64,000 nt of DNA from Sapria himalayana (taxonomy: Eukaryota > Streptophyta > Magnoliopsida > Malpighiales > Rafflesiaceae), in assembly GCA_029783825.1 (NCBI GenBank), contig JAREIK010000343.1, positions 310,001 to 374,000 of the forward strand, read 5' to 3'. The position numbers and the translations under genes are program-made. This document shows positions 27,301 through 34,700 of the stretch, one piece after another. The notes beneath the pieces are model-generated. The model saw only the letters and a program-made list of their open reading frames with translations, did no database searches and was not told the origin of the DNA. Position 1 is the first letter of the stretch, and each line of letters begins with the position of its first letter.

Positions 27301-29532
27301 AATGAATCATACGAGCCTGGCACTGCATGGTTCACCAGAGGGCAGGCCCGACATAGCCCGTTGCCCGAAATCAACCCAATTTTGAGCTGGTTTGTCTCAG
27401 GCACATGTACATGGAATGTCATCACGTCACACGGTAGTCTAAGTCGTGCACACATGCCAGACACCCGAGTAGTGTCTGGCATGGTACGCAAGTCAAGTTT
27501 CCTCAACACAGTACGCCACGAGTCACGCCAAGAGTCCGCCCGGCACAGGCCCAGAAAACCCATCATGATTTACACCACTAATTAGAACCCATCTAGAATC
27601 ATGTCAAGCACAATACAATAACTTGACCGTCTATTTAAAAAAAAACATGTCTGCATGGCATGACTCATTTGACATCTCTAGGCTATTACGGCACTTCTTA
27701 ATGCTCAATGAACCAATGCCATAATCAAGTCGCAGGTAGTTTGACCCATGATCAACCTATCACACCCAATTGAGGAAGATAGGCCATCATATCGTGTCAG
27801 GCTTGCCTCTCATGTTGTCGTGCAAGCATAACACAGCCTAAGTTCCCAACTGATGTCATGTCCAACACAATATCATGGCCCAACTGAGCCACTAAAATTC
27901 AAATTGTACCTGCTCAGCACGACCGAATTAACACCTCTACATTGGGTCGCTAAAGTCAATAATTAGGTATCTGAGCAATGGCTACTCCTCATTGGTTATA
28001 GTTTTGACTAAAACCTATAATTTCATTTCAATTCCATTCCTTGGTTCTCGAGTTGAATGCCCAACCCACATTACACCTTAAAAAGTTTTGGAATGACAAT
28101 TTTACTTGCTTTTCAAGGACATTAGACCTTGCCTTTCAAAGAGCCTATTAGAAAGAATGGAGAGCTATTTGATAATCAAGGGCTTCACTTTCTTGTCTTT
28201 CAATTATCCTACTAGCAGTGACAAGAAAAAAAAGAGTCGGGCCACTACTAGAGAAAGGGTCAAAGATTGTCAGGTTATGTTTGTGTACCTATGGAGAACT
28301 TTTAAAATTCCTTCAAAATAACTGAAAGACTAGCCACCGACCCCTCACATAAAAAAATGATCCCTATTTAAAAGTATTTCATATCAATCTTAGTTCATAC
28401 TTTGAAAAGAGGTGACAACTCCTTTCTATTCATTACAAATGTAAACCACCTCTTTAAGATCTTCGTTAGTTAAGGGGCACGAAATTATTGTTATCTCCTC
28501 TTATTGGCTAGAAATGTACACAACAATCAAAGCAAGATAAATTACTACACACACGCATCATCAAATACAACTAAATGAGGAGAAACAAATCTCTCGTGGA
28601 CTTAAATCTCACATTCAAGCAAGCATGAACTTACATGGAGATGGGCTCGAATCTCAAGAATACGCATGGACATCAAAAAAAAATAAAGTAGAAAAAAACT
28701 AAAAAGAAAAAATATCCTCAACAGAATTAAATGAATAAATTTATATGAAAAATATTAACCTAATAAGAGTATTATTTTTATGTTGCATACTCATCAATCT
28801 AATAATAAAGGTCGTACGCACTGTATAATACTCCCACTTAACATGAGATCAACAAAAATTTATATCTCAATAAATTTATTTCTAAAAATCAAAAAGGTTA
28901 ATTATCTATGAAATTCAAAATAGATAATTAATCATACAAGTACTATTCTTACTCAAATACTTTTAACTTGGCTCAAATTAATCAATCTAACAATACTAAT
29001 TACAAATCACAATGTTGAAAAAATAATTAAAAAATAAAATAAATATTTCTAATAATATTACTTGATGATAAAACCATTGGCACTTAACACAAAAAGTCAA
29101 TTCAATTCCACAAGAAAAAAAAAATTAAAAAATAACATTTGTCGACCCATTGATTGTTCAATTATTAAGCGATAAAATATGATTCTAATTGCCCTTAAAT
29201 TAACTATAAATAAAAATGTAATGAACTTGAAAACCTTTAATAACTACATTGCATACAATACAAATAAAAAATTACTTGATTTTTTTCTATGTTCTATGCA
29301 AAATTTCAGAACGAGGACAGGAATAAAGAACTAAACTTGAGCTCCAATTACGTGGCAACTAAGCAAATGTAAAAGAGACCTGAGGAGCACTTTGGTTTGC
29401 ACATGATCCAAAGGCAATTCTAGTAATAAGAGATTCTTCTCCTTTGGATGGGGGAAGAGTTGCGACTTTCATGCTCATAGGCACAATCCATAAAATAATA
29501 AACCAACACCTCAGCCACCATTCATTGTCCAT
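6196..29532 (-). CDS. PhoD-like metallophosphatase (alkaline phosphatase D family), 3' end outside window
   Basis: Five minus-strand exons (29532-29380, 12107-11880, 11760-11639, 6595-6535, 6336-6196) join in phase to 705 bp, 235 codons. The protein starts with a short hydrophobic stretch (CWFIILWIVPM, residues 9-19), consistent with a signal peptide. It then carries PhoD family landmarks: RIAFGSCANQSAPQ (38-51), FIWLGDSIYGD (about 64-74), GTWDDHDYGLNDAGKEF (about 130-146) and VILLDTRFHRDPLHSDGS (from 189). The Asp/His residues in GD.IYGD, WDDHD and DTR correspond to the metal-binding loops of the Metallophosphatase_2/PhoD fold. The expected activity is phosphoester hydrolysis in the secretory pathway or outside the cell, inferred from the family. 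All five exon ends seen have GT donors and AG acceptors. The remaining C-terminal exons are not in the leftmost 6.2 kb, so intron 5 is longer than that. The reading frame is uninterrupted, so the gene could be functional. Confidence 0.9.
6535..6595 (-). CDS. PhoD-like gene, exon 4
   Basis: This 61-bp exon is too short for ORF finding. It completes the Arg codon split by intron 3 and then reads REQKGVYASYMFGPVGRHIK. The acceptor is AATGTAG and the donor is AAAG followed by GTAGAC. Family members have a GVYASY-FGP segment exactly between the EP-D-RR and VILLDTR blocks, which supports the exon even though it is tiny. Intron 4 (6337-6534) is 198 bp. Confidence 0.9.
6776..7337. mobile_element. TIR element with 'GCACGGACACGG' ends, copy 2
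   Basis: The left end is AAAAAGCACGGACACGGGG and the right end is GGCATATCCGTGCAACACAG, with flanking 9-mers ATAAGATCA and ATAAAATCT (7 of 9 match). The two ends are rich in CACGG/ATACGG words and the centre is AT-rich with repeated TTTTATTTTATAAGATAAAA. It contains a C-rich patch at 7070-7170. It lies within PhoD intron 3. The overlapping open frames inside are compositional. Confidence 0.6.
7338..8849. other. AT-rich intron DNA of the PhoD-like gene
   Basis: Mostly A/T with no credible gene. At 7560-7790 there is a repeat built on TTTTACGGATATATCAGAAATATA and related words (given here as the shorter GGATATATC core), which recurs near 11340-11490. A short AAT microsatellite is at 8405-8425. 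A moderately GC-rich patch at 8515-8720 has wording like the hAT-like MITEs (CAGCCCAT, CATGACCTGACATGTCAG) but no matching ends. A poly-T run is at 8827-8841. Confidence 0.45.
8850..9901. repeat. 263-bp tandem repeat, four units with A-B-A-B substructure
   Basis: Four head-to-tail units start at 8850, 9113, 9376 and 9639, each opening with CATTAGCTAGTAGCATGAGC, and the array ends at about 9901. The period is exactly 263 bp each time. Units 1 and 3 share CGGCATGGTGGCCCAGC, GAGTCATGCC and CTAGTTTTCTTGAG. Units 2 and 4 share CAATATGGTGGCCCGGC, GAGTCGTGCC and CTAGTG(T/C)TCTTGAG. Only unit 1 differs from all the others at CGAACCCATG. This implies a dimer (526 bp) that was itself duplicated. The array lies in PhoD intron 3 and has no open frame. 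Confidence 0.95.
9902..10178. other. Unassigned intron DNA downstream of the 263-bp array
   Basis: Mixed-composition sequence with phrases such as CTCTCCTGCCACTACCTCTA, no open frame and no match elsewhere in the window. It may be the remainder of the element whose internal part was amplified into the array. Confidence 0.3.
10179..10474 (+). mobile_element. Possible LTR end with copia-type primer-binding site
   Basis: The sequence TGATATCAGAGG at 10463-10474 resembles the initiator-methionine tRNA primer-binding site (TGGTATCAGAGC) used by Ty1/copia elements. It is preceded by ...CTCAACA, a plausible LTR terminus. A TIR element inserted about 40 bp downstream. No second LTR or pol remnant was found nearby, so the left boundary is arbitrary. 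Confidence 0.3.
10518..11266. mobile_element. TIR element with 'GAAGCACGGACACGG' ends, copy 3, perfect 9-bp target duplication
   Basis: The termini CAAGGAAGCACGGACACGG and CCGTGTCCGTGCTTCTTA are inverted copies, flanked by a perfect 9-bp duplication GACCGACAC (10509-10517 and 11267-11275). Nine bases is typical of Mutator-like elements. The GC-rich subterminal regions repeat ATACGGCACGG and GATTTGAGG words; the core (10930-11160) is nearly pure A/T. There is no transposase, so this is a non-autonomous copy, inside PhoD intron 3. The open frames in the GC-rich end are not genes. Confidence 0.8.
11320..11500. repeat. GGATATATC-type dispersed repeat
   Basis: Repeated words GGATATATCGA, GATATATCGG and CTTAGAATTTATGGATATATC match the 7600-7790 stretch (TTTTACGGATATATCAG, ATATTTAGAATTTATGATTA). 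Together they form two diverged copies of an unnamed repeat, one on either side of the 263-bp array. Confidence 0.5.
11639..11760 (-). CDS. PhoD-like gene, exon 3
   Basis: This 122-bp exon starts in phase 0 and ends after two bases of an Arg codon. It reads IIGTWDDHDYGLNDAGKEF, then GGKVINQKLFLDFLDEPEDSS. The acceptor is CTGCAG and the donor follows TCTCG with GTTAGC. The WDDHD cluster is the most diagnostic metal-site motif of the family. Intron 2 (11761-11879) is only 119 bp, while intron 3 (6596-11638) is 5043 bp and contains two TIR elements and the 263-bp array. Confidence 0.93.
11880..12107 (-). CDS. PhoD-like gene, exon 2
   Basis: This 228-bp, phase-0 exon encodes 76 residues from PIWNAIVNFDPQ to SRLQKFAK. 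It includes FIWLGDSIYGD and the plant-specific segment LFGRERTVGPWKNVPRF. The acceptor is GATGCAG and the donor is AAAG followed by GTTCTT. The residue after WLGD is Ser; as I remember plant homologues it is usually Asn. The position is not known to me as a strict ligand, so it may be tolerated. Confidence 0.93.
12108..13111. other. AT-rich start of PhoD intron 1
   Basis: No gene or element boundary was seen. A TA microsatellite occupies about 12518-12548, and A-runs are scattered throughout. Confidence 0.4.
13112..13491. mobile_element. hAT-like MITE, copy 4, perfect 8-bp target duplication
   Basis: This 380-bp element runs from TAGAGATATCAACCGGGCC to GGTCCGTTTGACACCTCTA, between perfect 8-bp repeats ATCATACC (13104-13111 and 13492-13499). 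The 8-bp duplication and the TAGAGGTGTCAA-type termini fit the hAT superfamily. It is strongly GC-rich, with nested GGCCGGCCCGG and CGACCCGACCCGCGG words, and can fold extensively. It encodes nothing credible. This is the best-preserved copy and sets the family boundaries used for the others. Confidence 0.88.
13500..16196. other. AT-rich intron DNA, no gene recognised
   Basis: Long A/T runs without recognisable element ends. A patch at 14480-14590 (CACGACACAACATC, CATGCCAGCCAATGAC) resembles MITE interiors but has no termini. Confidence 0.4.
16205..16610. mobile_element. hAT-like MITE, copy 5, perfect 8-bp target duplication
   Basis: This 406-bp element runs from TATAGGTATCAAATGGGGC to CAGCCCATTTGACACATTTA. 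It is flanked by perfect 8-bp repeats TATAGACT at 16197-16204 and 16611-16618. The termini differ from copy 4 at several positions, yet both copies have intact duplications. The interior has CGTCATGCCTGGCAAGGC-type wording. Confidence 0.85.
16619..17420. other. AT-rich intron DNA, no gene recognised
   Basis: A/T runs and short direct repeats such as TTTGATAATTTGATAAAATT around 17160-17310. No element ends were seen. Confidence 0.35.
17421..17744 (+). mobile_element. 5' LTR of Ty1/copia element I
   Basis: This aligns with 21946-22311 along its length; shared blocks include CTAATATTAT, GTGAGGTCACTTTTTTAATA, CTATCGGGATCT and GAAGCAAGGAACTCT. It starts TGTTTATATT and ends near TAATACA. It is shorter than the 3' LTR because a stretch of about 40 bases (3' LTR, roughly 22210-22255) is missing here. 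Confidence 0.85.
17750..17761 (+). other. Primer-binding site of copia element I
   Basis: TGATATCAGAAC, two changes from the initiator-Met tRNA complement TGGTATCAGAGC, lies 5 bases after the 5' LTR. Confidence 0.75.
18299..18980 (+). pseudogene. gag (UBN2-type) and protease remnants of copia element I
   Basis: The open stretch at 18299-18571 reads MRKDFKNLRMNNLDSLTEF...RLVNKLLICMPDKFDSIVAII and ...KDLSDLTIQQVLSSLKLYE. This is the UBN2/gag-polypeptide pattern of plant copia elements (nucleic-acid packaging). A decayed zinc-knuckle (KFGHLSKDY) follows near 18810. At 18949 FLDSDCSNHM is the aspartic-protease active-site region. In-frame stops lie between the parts. Confidence 0.8.
19330..20080 (+). 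pseudogene. Integrase remnant of copia element I
   Basis: WYRRFEHINYTSLKN at 19341 and VCKECVLGKQSKHS near 19440 correspond to the HHCC zinc-binding domain that precedes the catalytic core. [31 protein letters not shown] near 19535-19635 (quoted here only to place it: CGPM..., [10 protein letters not shown]) is the start of the core. The segment from 19882 (MPKHYWAEAV, then ALYLLNKYTARVL) is the C-terminal core region. Several stops and frameshifts interrupt it. Confidence 0.8.
20680..21890 (+). pseudogene. Reverse transcriptase and RNase H remnants of copia element I
   Basis: Landmarks in order are FHLDIKLVFLNDKLNEEIYV near 20735, the catalytic YVDD box at 20989-21000 within SIYVDDIILTNN, and the block at 21107-21526 with LLYVSATLPDIVYIIYLLSQ and KRVLRYLKGILDLGLKY. 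DWGGCSDN near 21484 starts RNase H, and LADIFTKSLSKEKV near 21850 closes it. The YVDD box is intact but the frame around it is not. Confidence 0.85.
21946..22311 (+). mobile_element. 3' LTR of copia element I
   Basis: It follows the purine-rich tract AAATAGGAGAGAA (21933-21945). It starts TATTGATATTAGG and ends near TAATACA, matching the 5' LTR as described there. It is about 366 bp. Confidence 0.85.
22312..24339. other. Intron DNA with an unusual CACTGG-rich patch
   Basis: Mostly AT-rich. The patch at 22690-22950 is richer in G and C and repeats GTGGCCACT, CACTGG and GGCCAGT in both orientations, suggesting internal duplication or foldback structure. 22960-23110 has MITE-like wording (GACATGGCATGATCC) without ends. 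An open stretch of 82 codons at 23880-24128 has no recognisable motif, and I do not consider it a gene. Confidence 0.35.
24340..24570 (+). pseudogene. RNase H remnant of Ty1/copia element II
   Basis: The reading IYEDNITFIAQ, GYIKSNKTKYISLKFFYAHEL and NVQSINNLAYLVTKILTLLTFEKLIYDIGM matches the copia RNase H C-terminal half (E-D-N, KTKHI--KFFY-H-L, LAD--TK). Two stops are visible within it. Nothing upstream of it belongs clearly to the same element. Confidence 0.75.
24571..25075 (+). mobile_element. 3' untranslated region, polypurine tract and 3' LTR of copia element II
   Basis: After RNase H comes a T-rich leader (CATTGTACTCTTTTTTTCTT) of the type this copia group carries. A polypurine tract AAGGGAGAG (24753-24761) follows, then an LTR at 24762-25075 that begins TATTATGAAA and ends TTTTATAACA, an imperfect inverted pair. 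The 5' half of the element is not visible. Confidence 0.65.
25076..26082. other. AT-rich intron DNA with a CA/TG palindrome
   Basis: No gene was seen. The sequence at 25832-25863 is a near-perfect palindrome of alternating CA then TG. Confidence 0.5.
25832..25863. repeat. CA/TG palindromic microsatellite
   Basis: A run of ACAC... passes through ACGT into GTGT..., giving a perfect inverted repeat that can form a hairpin or Z-DNA. Confidence 0.9.
26083..26622. mobile_element. hAT-like MITE, copy 6
   Basis: Left end TAAAGATATCGAATGG, right end CTCGTTTGACACTATTA. The flanking octamers TGTAAACA and TAAGAACA match at 5 of 8. It is longer than copies 4 and 5, at about 540 bp. The internal open frames are not credible. 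Confidence 0.65.
26623..27289. other. AT-rich intron DNA, contains an R2 repeat remnant
   Basis: The stretch at 26900-27090 (TTAATTTAGAATTTGATG, then GTTTGGTGCACCAAAATATA) resembles 50020-50110 and 53930-54050. I label this dispersed repeat R2. No gene was seen. Confidence 0.4.
27290..27580. mobile_element. hAT-like MITE, copy 7
   Basis: Left end TATAGGTATCAAATG, right end GATTTACACCACTA. The flanks CATTAAAC and ATTAGAAC share part of a decayed duplication. The interior has the usual CCGACATAGCCCG wording. Confidence 0.65.
27593..27939. mobile_element. hAT-like MITE fragments, copies 8 and 9
   Basis: Two family right ends occur in tandem: CTCATTTGACATCTCTA ending at 27680 and GAATTAACACCTCTA ending at 27939. 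The first has a possible left end TAGAATCATGTCAAGC at 27593, leaving an 88-bp internally deleted copy. The second lacks a clear left end. Confidence 0.5.
27940..29379. other. Intron 1 DNA next to PhoD exon 1
   Basis: No gene was recognised. 28080-28320 has near-coding composition, with a 71-codon open stretch from 28106, but no known motif. The rest is AT-rich. Confidence 0.35.
29380..29532 (-). CDS. PhoD-like gene, exon 1 (translation start)
   Basis: 153 bp encode 51 residues, from MDNEWWLRCWFIILWIVPMS to RIAFGSCANQSAPQ, with a GT donor at 29379-29378 (CCTCAG then GTCTCT). An in-frame TGA at 29550-29548 upstream makes the Met codon at 29532-29530 the first available start. The hydrophobic residues 9-19 look like a signal-peptide core. 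Phase 0 at the donor matches exon 2, and GSCANQSAPQ-PIWNAI reads continuously across the junction, which ties the exons together over 17.3 kb. Confidence 0.88.
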
Positions 29533-30066
29533 GTATTGTTTTCCTGTTCATTGAAAACAAAAATAAAAAAAATTAGAACAGCAGACTTAAATTTCTCATC
29601 TAGATAAAAAACAAAGAATGCAAAAAAAATGAAATCCCTATTATATGTTACATACAAGTGCAATTAAGGCAAAAAAAAAAAACATTAAATTTATTCAATA
29701 ACATGATACAAAGTTCATATAAAAAATCTACAATCATTCAGAATACACTATATCCCCTTTGTGCTACCGTAAATAAAGAATTATAGATAAAATACAAAAT
29801 ATATCATCATTATTATAATAAAAGCTGGAAAAAAATAAATAAATAAAATGAAACAACTATTATATAAATATCACAAATAAACCATATATACATATAATAC
29901 AAAAAAAAAACAAATTAGGGCACTTCTCTGAAAATCTATATCAAAGAAAAATAAATATTACAAATAAATATGTAAAAATATAATAAATAACTAAAGTGAA
30001 AAATAAATATCAACCATAAATATATAATATACAAAAATAATTGGAACAGCTTATAGATAAGAAGAT
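29533..30066. other. 5' flank of the PhoD-like gene
   Basis: AT-rich sequence expected to hold the 5' untranslated region and promoter of the minus-strand gene. Several TATA-like words occur (for example complement of 29850-29875), but none can be chosen with confidence. Confidence 0.35.
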
Positions 30067-30478
30067 TAGAGGTATCAAACGGACTAGGCCGGGCCAGTTT
30101 TAGGCTACCCAACCAAGCTAGAGTGCCGGGCCAGGCCCGGCATGGTATAGTAACAGTGCCATGTCTGGCCCGGCACAGAACAGTAACCATGCCAGTTCGA
30201 GTGGGACAAAACCTTAATTTTTTTAGAAAATAGAGGTTTAAGCAGCGCGCCGCGGCTCCGGCGCGTCGCTGCGCGTATTGCCTCTTACGGGGGTCTGCGA
30301 GCCTCGCCTGTCAGGCGTCGGCTAGTATTGACCATGTTCGGTGCATGGTCACGCATGTCGTGCCCACATGCCTGGCACGGAATGACGAGCTGATACAGCA
30401 CTGTAGCATGTCGTGCCATGCCCAGGCACTGTTGAACCATGCCGAGTCTGGGCCGGCCCGGCCCGTTAGACATCTCTA
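30067..30478. mobile_element. hAT-like MITE, copy 10
   Basis: Left end TAGAGGTATCAAACGGAC, right end GGCCCGTTAGACATCTCTA. It is strongly GC-rich, including GCGCGCCGCGGCTCC near 30244. The flanking octamers AAGAAGAT and GGTAAGGT differ by four changes. It lies about 0.5 kb upstream of the PhoD start codon. Confidence 0.8.
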
Positions 30479-30771
30479 GGTAAGGTATTGCAAAAATGCA
30501 AAAAAAAAAAAAAAAACTTCAATAAATAATTGATGCATAGAAGTTCACCATACCAAACATAAATGAAATAAAAATAACTTTAGTTCTCTTTAAAACCACC
30601 ATAAAAATAATTGTGAATATTCTACTATTTGAAAATATGATTTAATAAAGATAGTTTTAAATCTTCTCCATCAAGAAGCAGTCCACCTCTATGTTTTTTA
30701 ATCTGCTCGTAAAATATCCAATTGAATGTTATAAATCTCACTGTCTACTATCATAATAAAGAATTATGAGT
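30479..30771. other. AT-rich spacer
   Basis: No gene or element ends were recognised. Confidence 0.35.
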
Positions 30772-31400
30772 TAAGGTATAAAACAAGTTGGCCAACCTGA
30801 GCCAGACCCAAGACACAGCCCAAAAAAATAGGTCACGTCTGCCTTGTGTGTTGGCTGCCCCAAGGCATGGCTTGTTTCGTGTCAAACCAAGCAAAAAAGG
30901 CATGCATGCCAAAGCACAACACTGCCCAATGACTTAAGCACGACACAACCCAATGACTTTAGAATGACCGGCATGAACCAGCACTATGCCATTTTTTGAA
31001 CATAGTCGATTAATGGGACATGCAAAGTGCACATGCCCCAATTAAAAAAAAAATGATTATAACACACAAATAGGCTAGCACAGTAATGCTAACTATGCCT
31101 ACTTACCCATGACAACAACCTAGGTGGGCAGCTTGCATGGCCTTTGCGCCCAATGACTAACTCAGGCTATCATGGGTTATCCTAGAAGGAGGCCATGCAT
31201 GATTTAGTGTCAAAGTAGACCCAGGTCTTACCCAACCCCGCATGGCTTGGCATGGCTCAGCATGCCCTATTTTTCGACCCAAGCCAATGGGCCCGATTCG
31301 CCCTAAGGGAATGGACTATCATGTGCCTAGCATGCCAAGGTAACAAAAATGTCTTAAAATAATGAGTTGTCATCCTGACACGGACCATTTAACACCTCTA
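30772..31400. mobile_element. hAT-like MITE, copy 11
   Basis: Right end CCATTTAACACCTCTA. The left end, TAAGGTATAAAACAAGTTGGCC, is diverged. The interior has GGCATGGC and CCCAATGACT words. Its length of about 630 bp suggests an insertion or two merged copies. Confidence 0.55.
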
Positions 31401-32837
31401 GTAGTGAAAGAAGAGAGTGCATGCCAAATCTTGTTCAACTGATATCACATTTTTATAATCTCACAAGTAACTGTCATTATTTAAAATTATAATTCAAATT
31501 GACAGCTCTAGATCATAAGAAATATCCTATCATAGAGGAGAAGAATTATAATTCAAATTGTTCAAATTCAAATTGAATGTTCCCTAGAATCTCCTAATCA
31601 TGCAAATGCATATCAAAAAATAAAATTAAAATTGAATTATTTAAAAATATAAATCACAAAAATAAAGACAACACAGATATCAACACGACACTATAAAGTA
31701 CTAAAAATCCAAATAAAATATTATCATATTCAATAGCTTTAGAATATTTATCATTGGATATAATAATATTTTCAGAATAAAAAAATATATATTAAAAAAA
31801 GATATAATTATTAGTAATATAAATATTAACTTTTATATCTATAATATTAAATTTCAAAGTGAGAATAAGAGTGAAATGATTAATACTTAAAAAAAAGATT
31901 TATTATTAACTTAGAAAAAAATTAATATATTTCTTTCTAGCAAGTACAAGTGTCATTATGAATAAACTCTGTAAACACTCATAGTTAACTTTGATAGTGG
32001 GTCTATCTCTCTCAATACTACATAAAACTATCGACTTATGATTTAAAAATAATACACAACAATTACCTCTAAGTATGATATTTTTTCAACAATACATGTA
32101 CTATAAAAAACTATATTGCATATATATCGACACCAAATCACAAATCAAAAATCAAGCTGTCAACTAAAATTTCATAGATCAAATACTCTAAAAATACAAA
32201 TCTAACTTAAATTAAAATTATGGTTTATAAAAAACTCACCATGCACCTAACCACACAAACTACGATACTCTAATTTTAGTAAAATTATGGTTTTCACAAA
32301 TAGTAGTCATTAGGTGTGTGACACTGAAGGTTAGCAGACAATGGATGCGCCACCTCTTAGAATAGTTTACTATTCTAATTACACACAAGATTTAATTTTT
32401 TCTTAGGTTTTGCTCTAATACCATGTAGAAATTCATACACAAAATGAATAATACAAATAAAACACAATAAAAATTCAATATAAATGATGTTCTTATATAA
32501 CGAATAAAAATAATTGAAATAATCAATAGATTAGGTGCTCTCATCAAAAAATATAAACTAAACCAATAAATGAGAATTAAAATAAATATAAACTATAAAG
32601 CTACAATAAGCAAAATTATTACAATCAATCATAGCACTATGACATCTTATTCATATATAGTTGTGAGAAAACTTGCATAAATATTTTGAGTGAAAAAAAA
32701 ATAGTGACTAGTTTTTTAAATTGAAAAATTTGGATATACTTTGGAGAGATGTTGAACATTGTACCCTATGTTACAATAGAATTTCTAAGATTGATAAATG
32801 ACCTACTCAAGTTAGTTCCACAATGATAGAATTTACT
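31401..32837. other. AT-rich intergenic DNA
   Basis: No open frame or element end was recognised. GCTCTAATACCATGTAGAAATT near 32412 resembles the complement of a Met-tRNA primer-binding site (TGGTATTAGAGC), hinting at a minus-strand copia LTR junction, but nothing else supports it. Confidence 0.3.
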
Positions 32838-33516
32838 TAGAGGTGTCAAATGAGTTCAACAGCACAAGCCCAACATGAGGCACGACACAAAAATGTCATA
32901 CTTGGCATGACACCGCTCAATCTAAAACTTCAACATGACCTATAAAATAAATTAGACATACCCCATGTTTGGTCATGGCAAGGGCCATGCAATGTAGGGC
33001 CTGCATGAGAAGGGAGTCATGTCATGCCATTCACAGCCCACAAAACTTCAACATGACCAACACGAACAAATACGATACATGCCTAACACATGAATGTCAT
33101 GATGGAACTCTTATAAAACAAATATGTGGATTCATGCATCTATTTTATAATAATCTTTATAAATAAGAATATTAATGTACATGTCCCATTTTAAATTTTC
33201 AAATCATTACACACAATCACAACCTATCAACCTATATAATAAATTATAATTATAATTATATTATAATTATATAATATATTTTAAATATATTAAATTTAAC
33301 AATTTAAGTGGATCATTGGGTCATGTCAAGCATATCTCCATCTAGTCATGTCAAGCATATCTCCATCTAGTCATGTCAAGCCTATCTTACTCGGGATTGT
33401 GCAGACACATCAAAGCCATGAAAAATAAAACTTACAACTCAAAAAAGTACAATGGTCCAACTGGACCTAAATAATTCGAAATGTGTTGGCCCAGCATTGC
33501 CCAATTGACACCTCTA
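32838..33516. mobile_element. hAT-like MITE, copy 12, with an AT-rich insert and a 25-bp tandem repeat
   Basis: Left end TAGAGGTGTCAAATGAG, right end CCCAATTGACACCTCTA. An AT-rich stretch (about 33120-33310) separates two MITE-like halves. The 25-bp unit TCATGTCAAGCATATCTCC-ATCTAG is repeated at 33321, 33346 and partly at 33371. The flanks AATTTACT and GGTCTACG are a decayed duplication at best. Confidence 0.65.
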
Positions 33517-34144
33517 GGTCTACGAAACTTGTTAGACTCGCACTTTCTCATGAGTATGTCAAACTTTATTTTCTATACTACTAGCTTTGGCTTAGCTATA
33601 CCTATTATCTTTTCATTCAACATCTCAATTTTAATTTTTAGGTCATAAATACAAGAGCGAATAGCTATGTTACAAATAATTATACTTATTTTATTTTTAT
33701 TTTTTAAAATCTAAAACTTCTAATATTGTCATGACCAATTATATTATTGTACTAATCGTAAGGCATGATATTATCAATATTAAATATTTTCTTTTAAAAC
33801 ATATTTTATATGTATGATAATTTCATCTTAATTTATTTGTGTTCATTATTTAATATATCAAAAAGGCTGTGACATTATTTTCTACTCATCCTATATCTAT
33901 ATGTAGGATTGACAGATCAAATAGATAATTTCATATAGAATCAAGAGAGGTTAGTACCTATTTTTCTTCGCTTAAATGAGCCCTTCTAGATATCTATCTA
34001 CTATTGATCTATTTGTGATACCATCTCATCTAAACATCAATAATTAGAAAAGCTTAAGATTTTAGAGTTCGAGCATTTGAAGAATGATATTTATTAAATA
34101 TGAGTCATGTCAGTTAGAAAAAATTATTAAATTTTTATATCTGA
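33517..34144. other. AT-rich intergenic DNA
   Basis: No gene or element ends were recognised. Confidence 0.35.
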
Positions 34145-34440
34145 TAAAGAGGTGTCAAATGGGCCTGTCCAATTTTTTGGTGGCCCAACCGGGCCACCAT
34201 GTCGTGCCCAGCATGGCCTGATACAATAATTGTATTGTGCTGGGCACAGCATGGCTTGAGAAGTGCCGCCCTAGCATGACCTATAGGCCCGGCTTGTACC
34301 CAGTTCGGGCTGGGTCATGCATGGACTTGCCAAGTCAGTCCAAGTTAGTCTGGGTCATGCAGAGACATGCTGGTTTTTGTCGGGACATGTCAAGACGTAC
34401 TGGGTCATGCCGTTTTGGCAAGTTCAGAATCAAGTCATCC
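34145..34440. mobile_element. hAT-like MITE, copy 13 (right end not found)
   Basis: Left end TAAAGAGGTGTCAAATGGGCC is clear. The interior repeats CTGGGTCATGC and GACATG words. No terminal inverted partner was seen, so it is probably truncated on the right. Confidence 0.6.
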
Positions 34441-34700
34441 CAAACTTTAAATATATTTTAAAATTTAAATTTTAAAATTAAATTAATTAATTAATTAATT
34501 TAATATAACAAATAAACAAAAGTATTATCTGAACTCAAAAATAACAAGTCACAATTTAACTAAAAACACATATAAATTACAAAATAAAAAAAACAAAATT
34601 AAAGCCTTAATATATAAAAATTAATACATCAAATATAAACTCATAAACATAAAACATCAATCTCTTCAGTAAATATTTGAATAAATGAAGAATAAAATAA
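34441..34700. other. AT-rich spacer
   Basis: Includes ATTAATTAATTAATTAATTT near 34480. Nothing else was recognised. Confidence 0.35.

Noticed and set aside
32405..32430. Minus-strand copia LTR junction (complement of TGGTATTAGAGC)
   Set aside because: Only the short primer-binding-site-like word was found, with no LTR or pol remnant on that strand.
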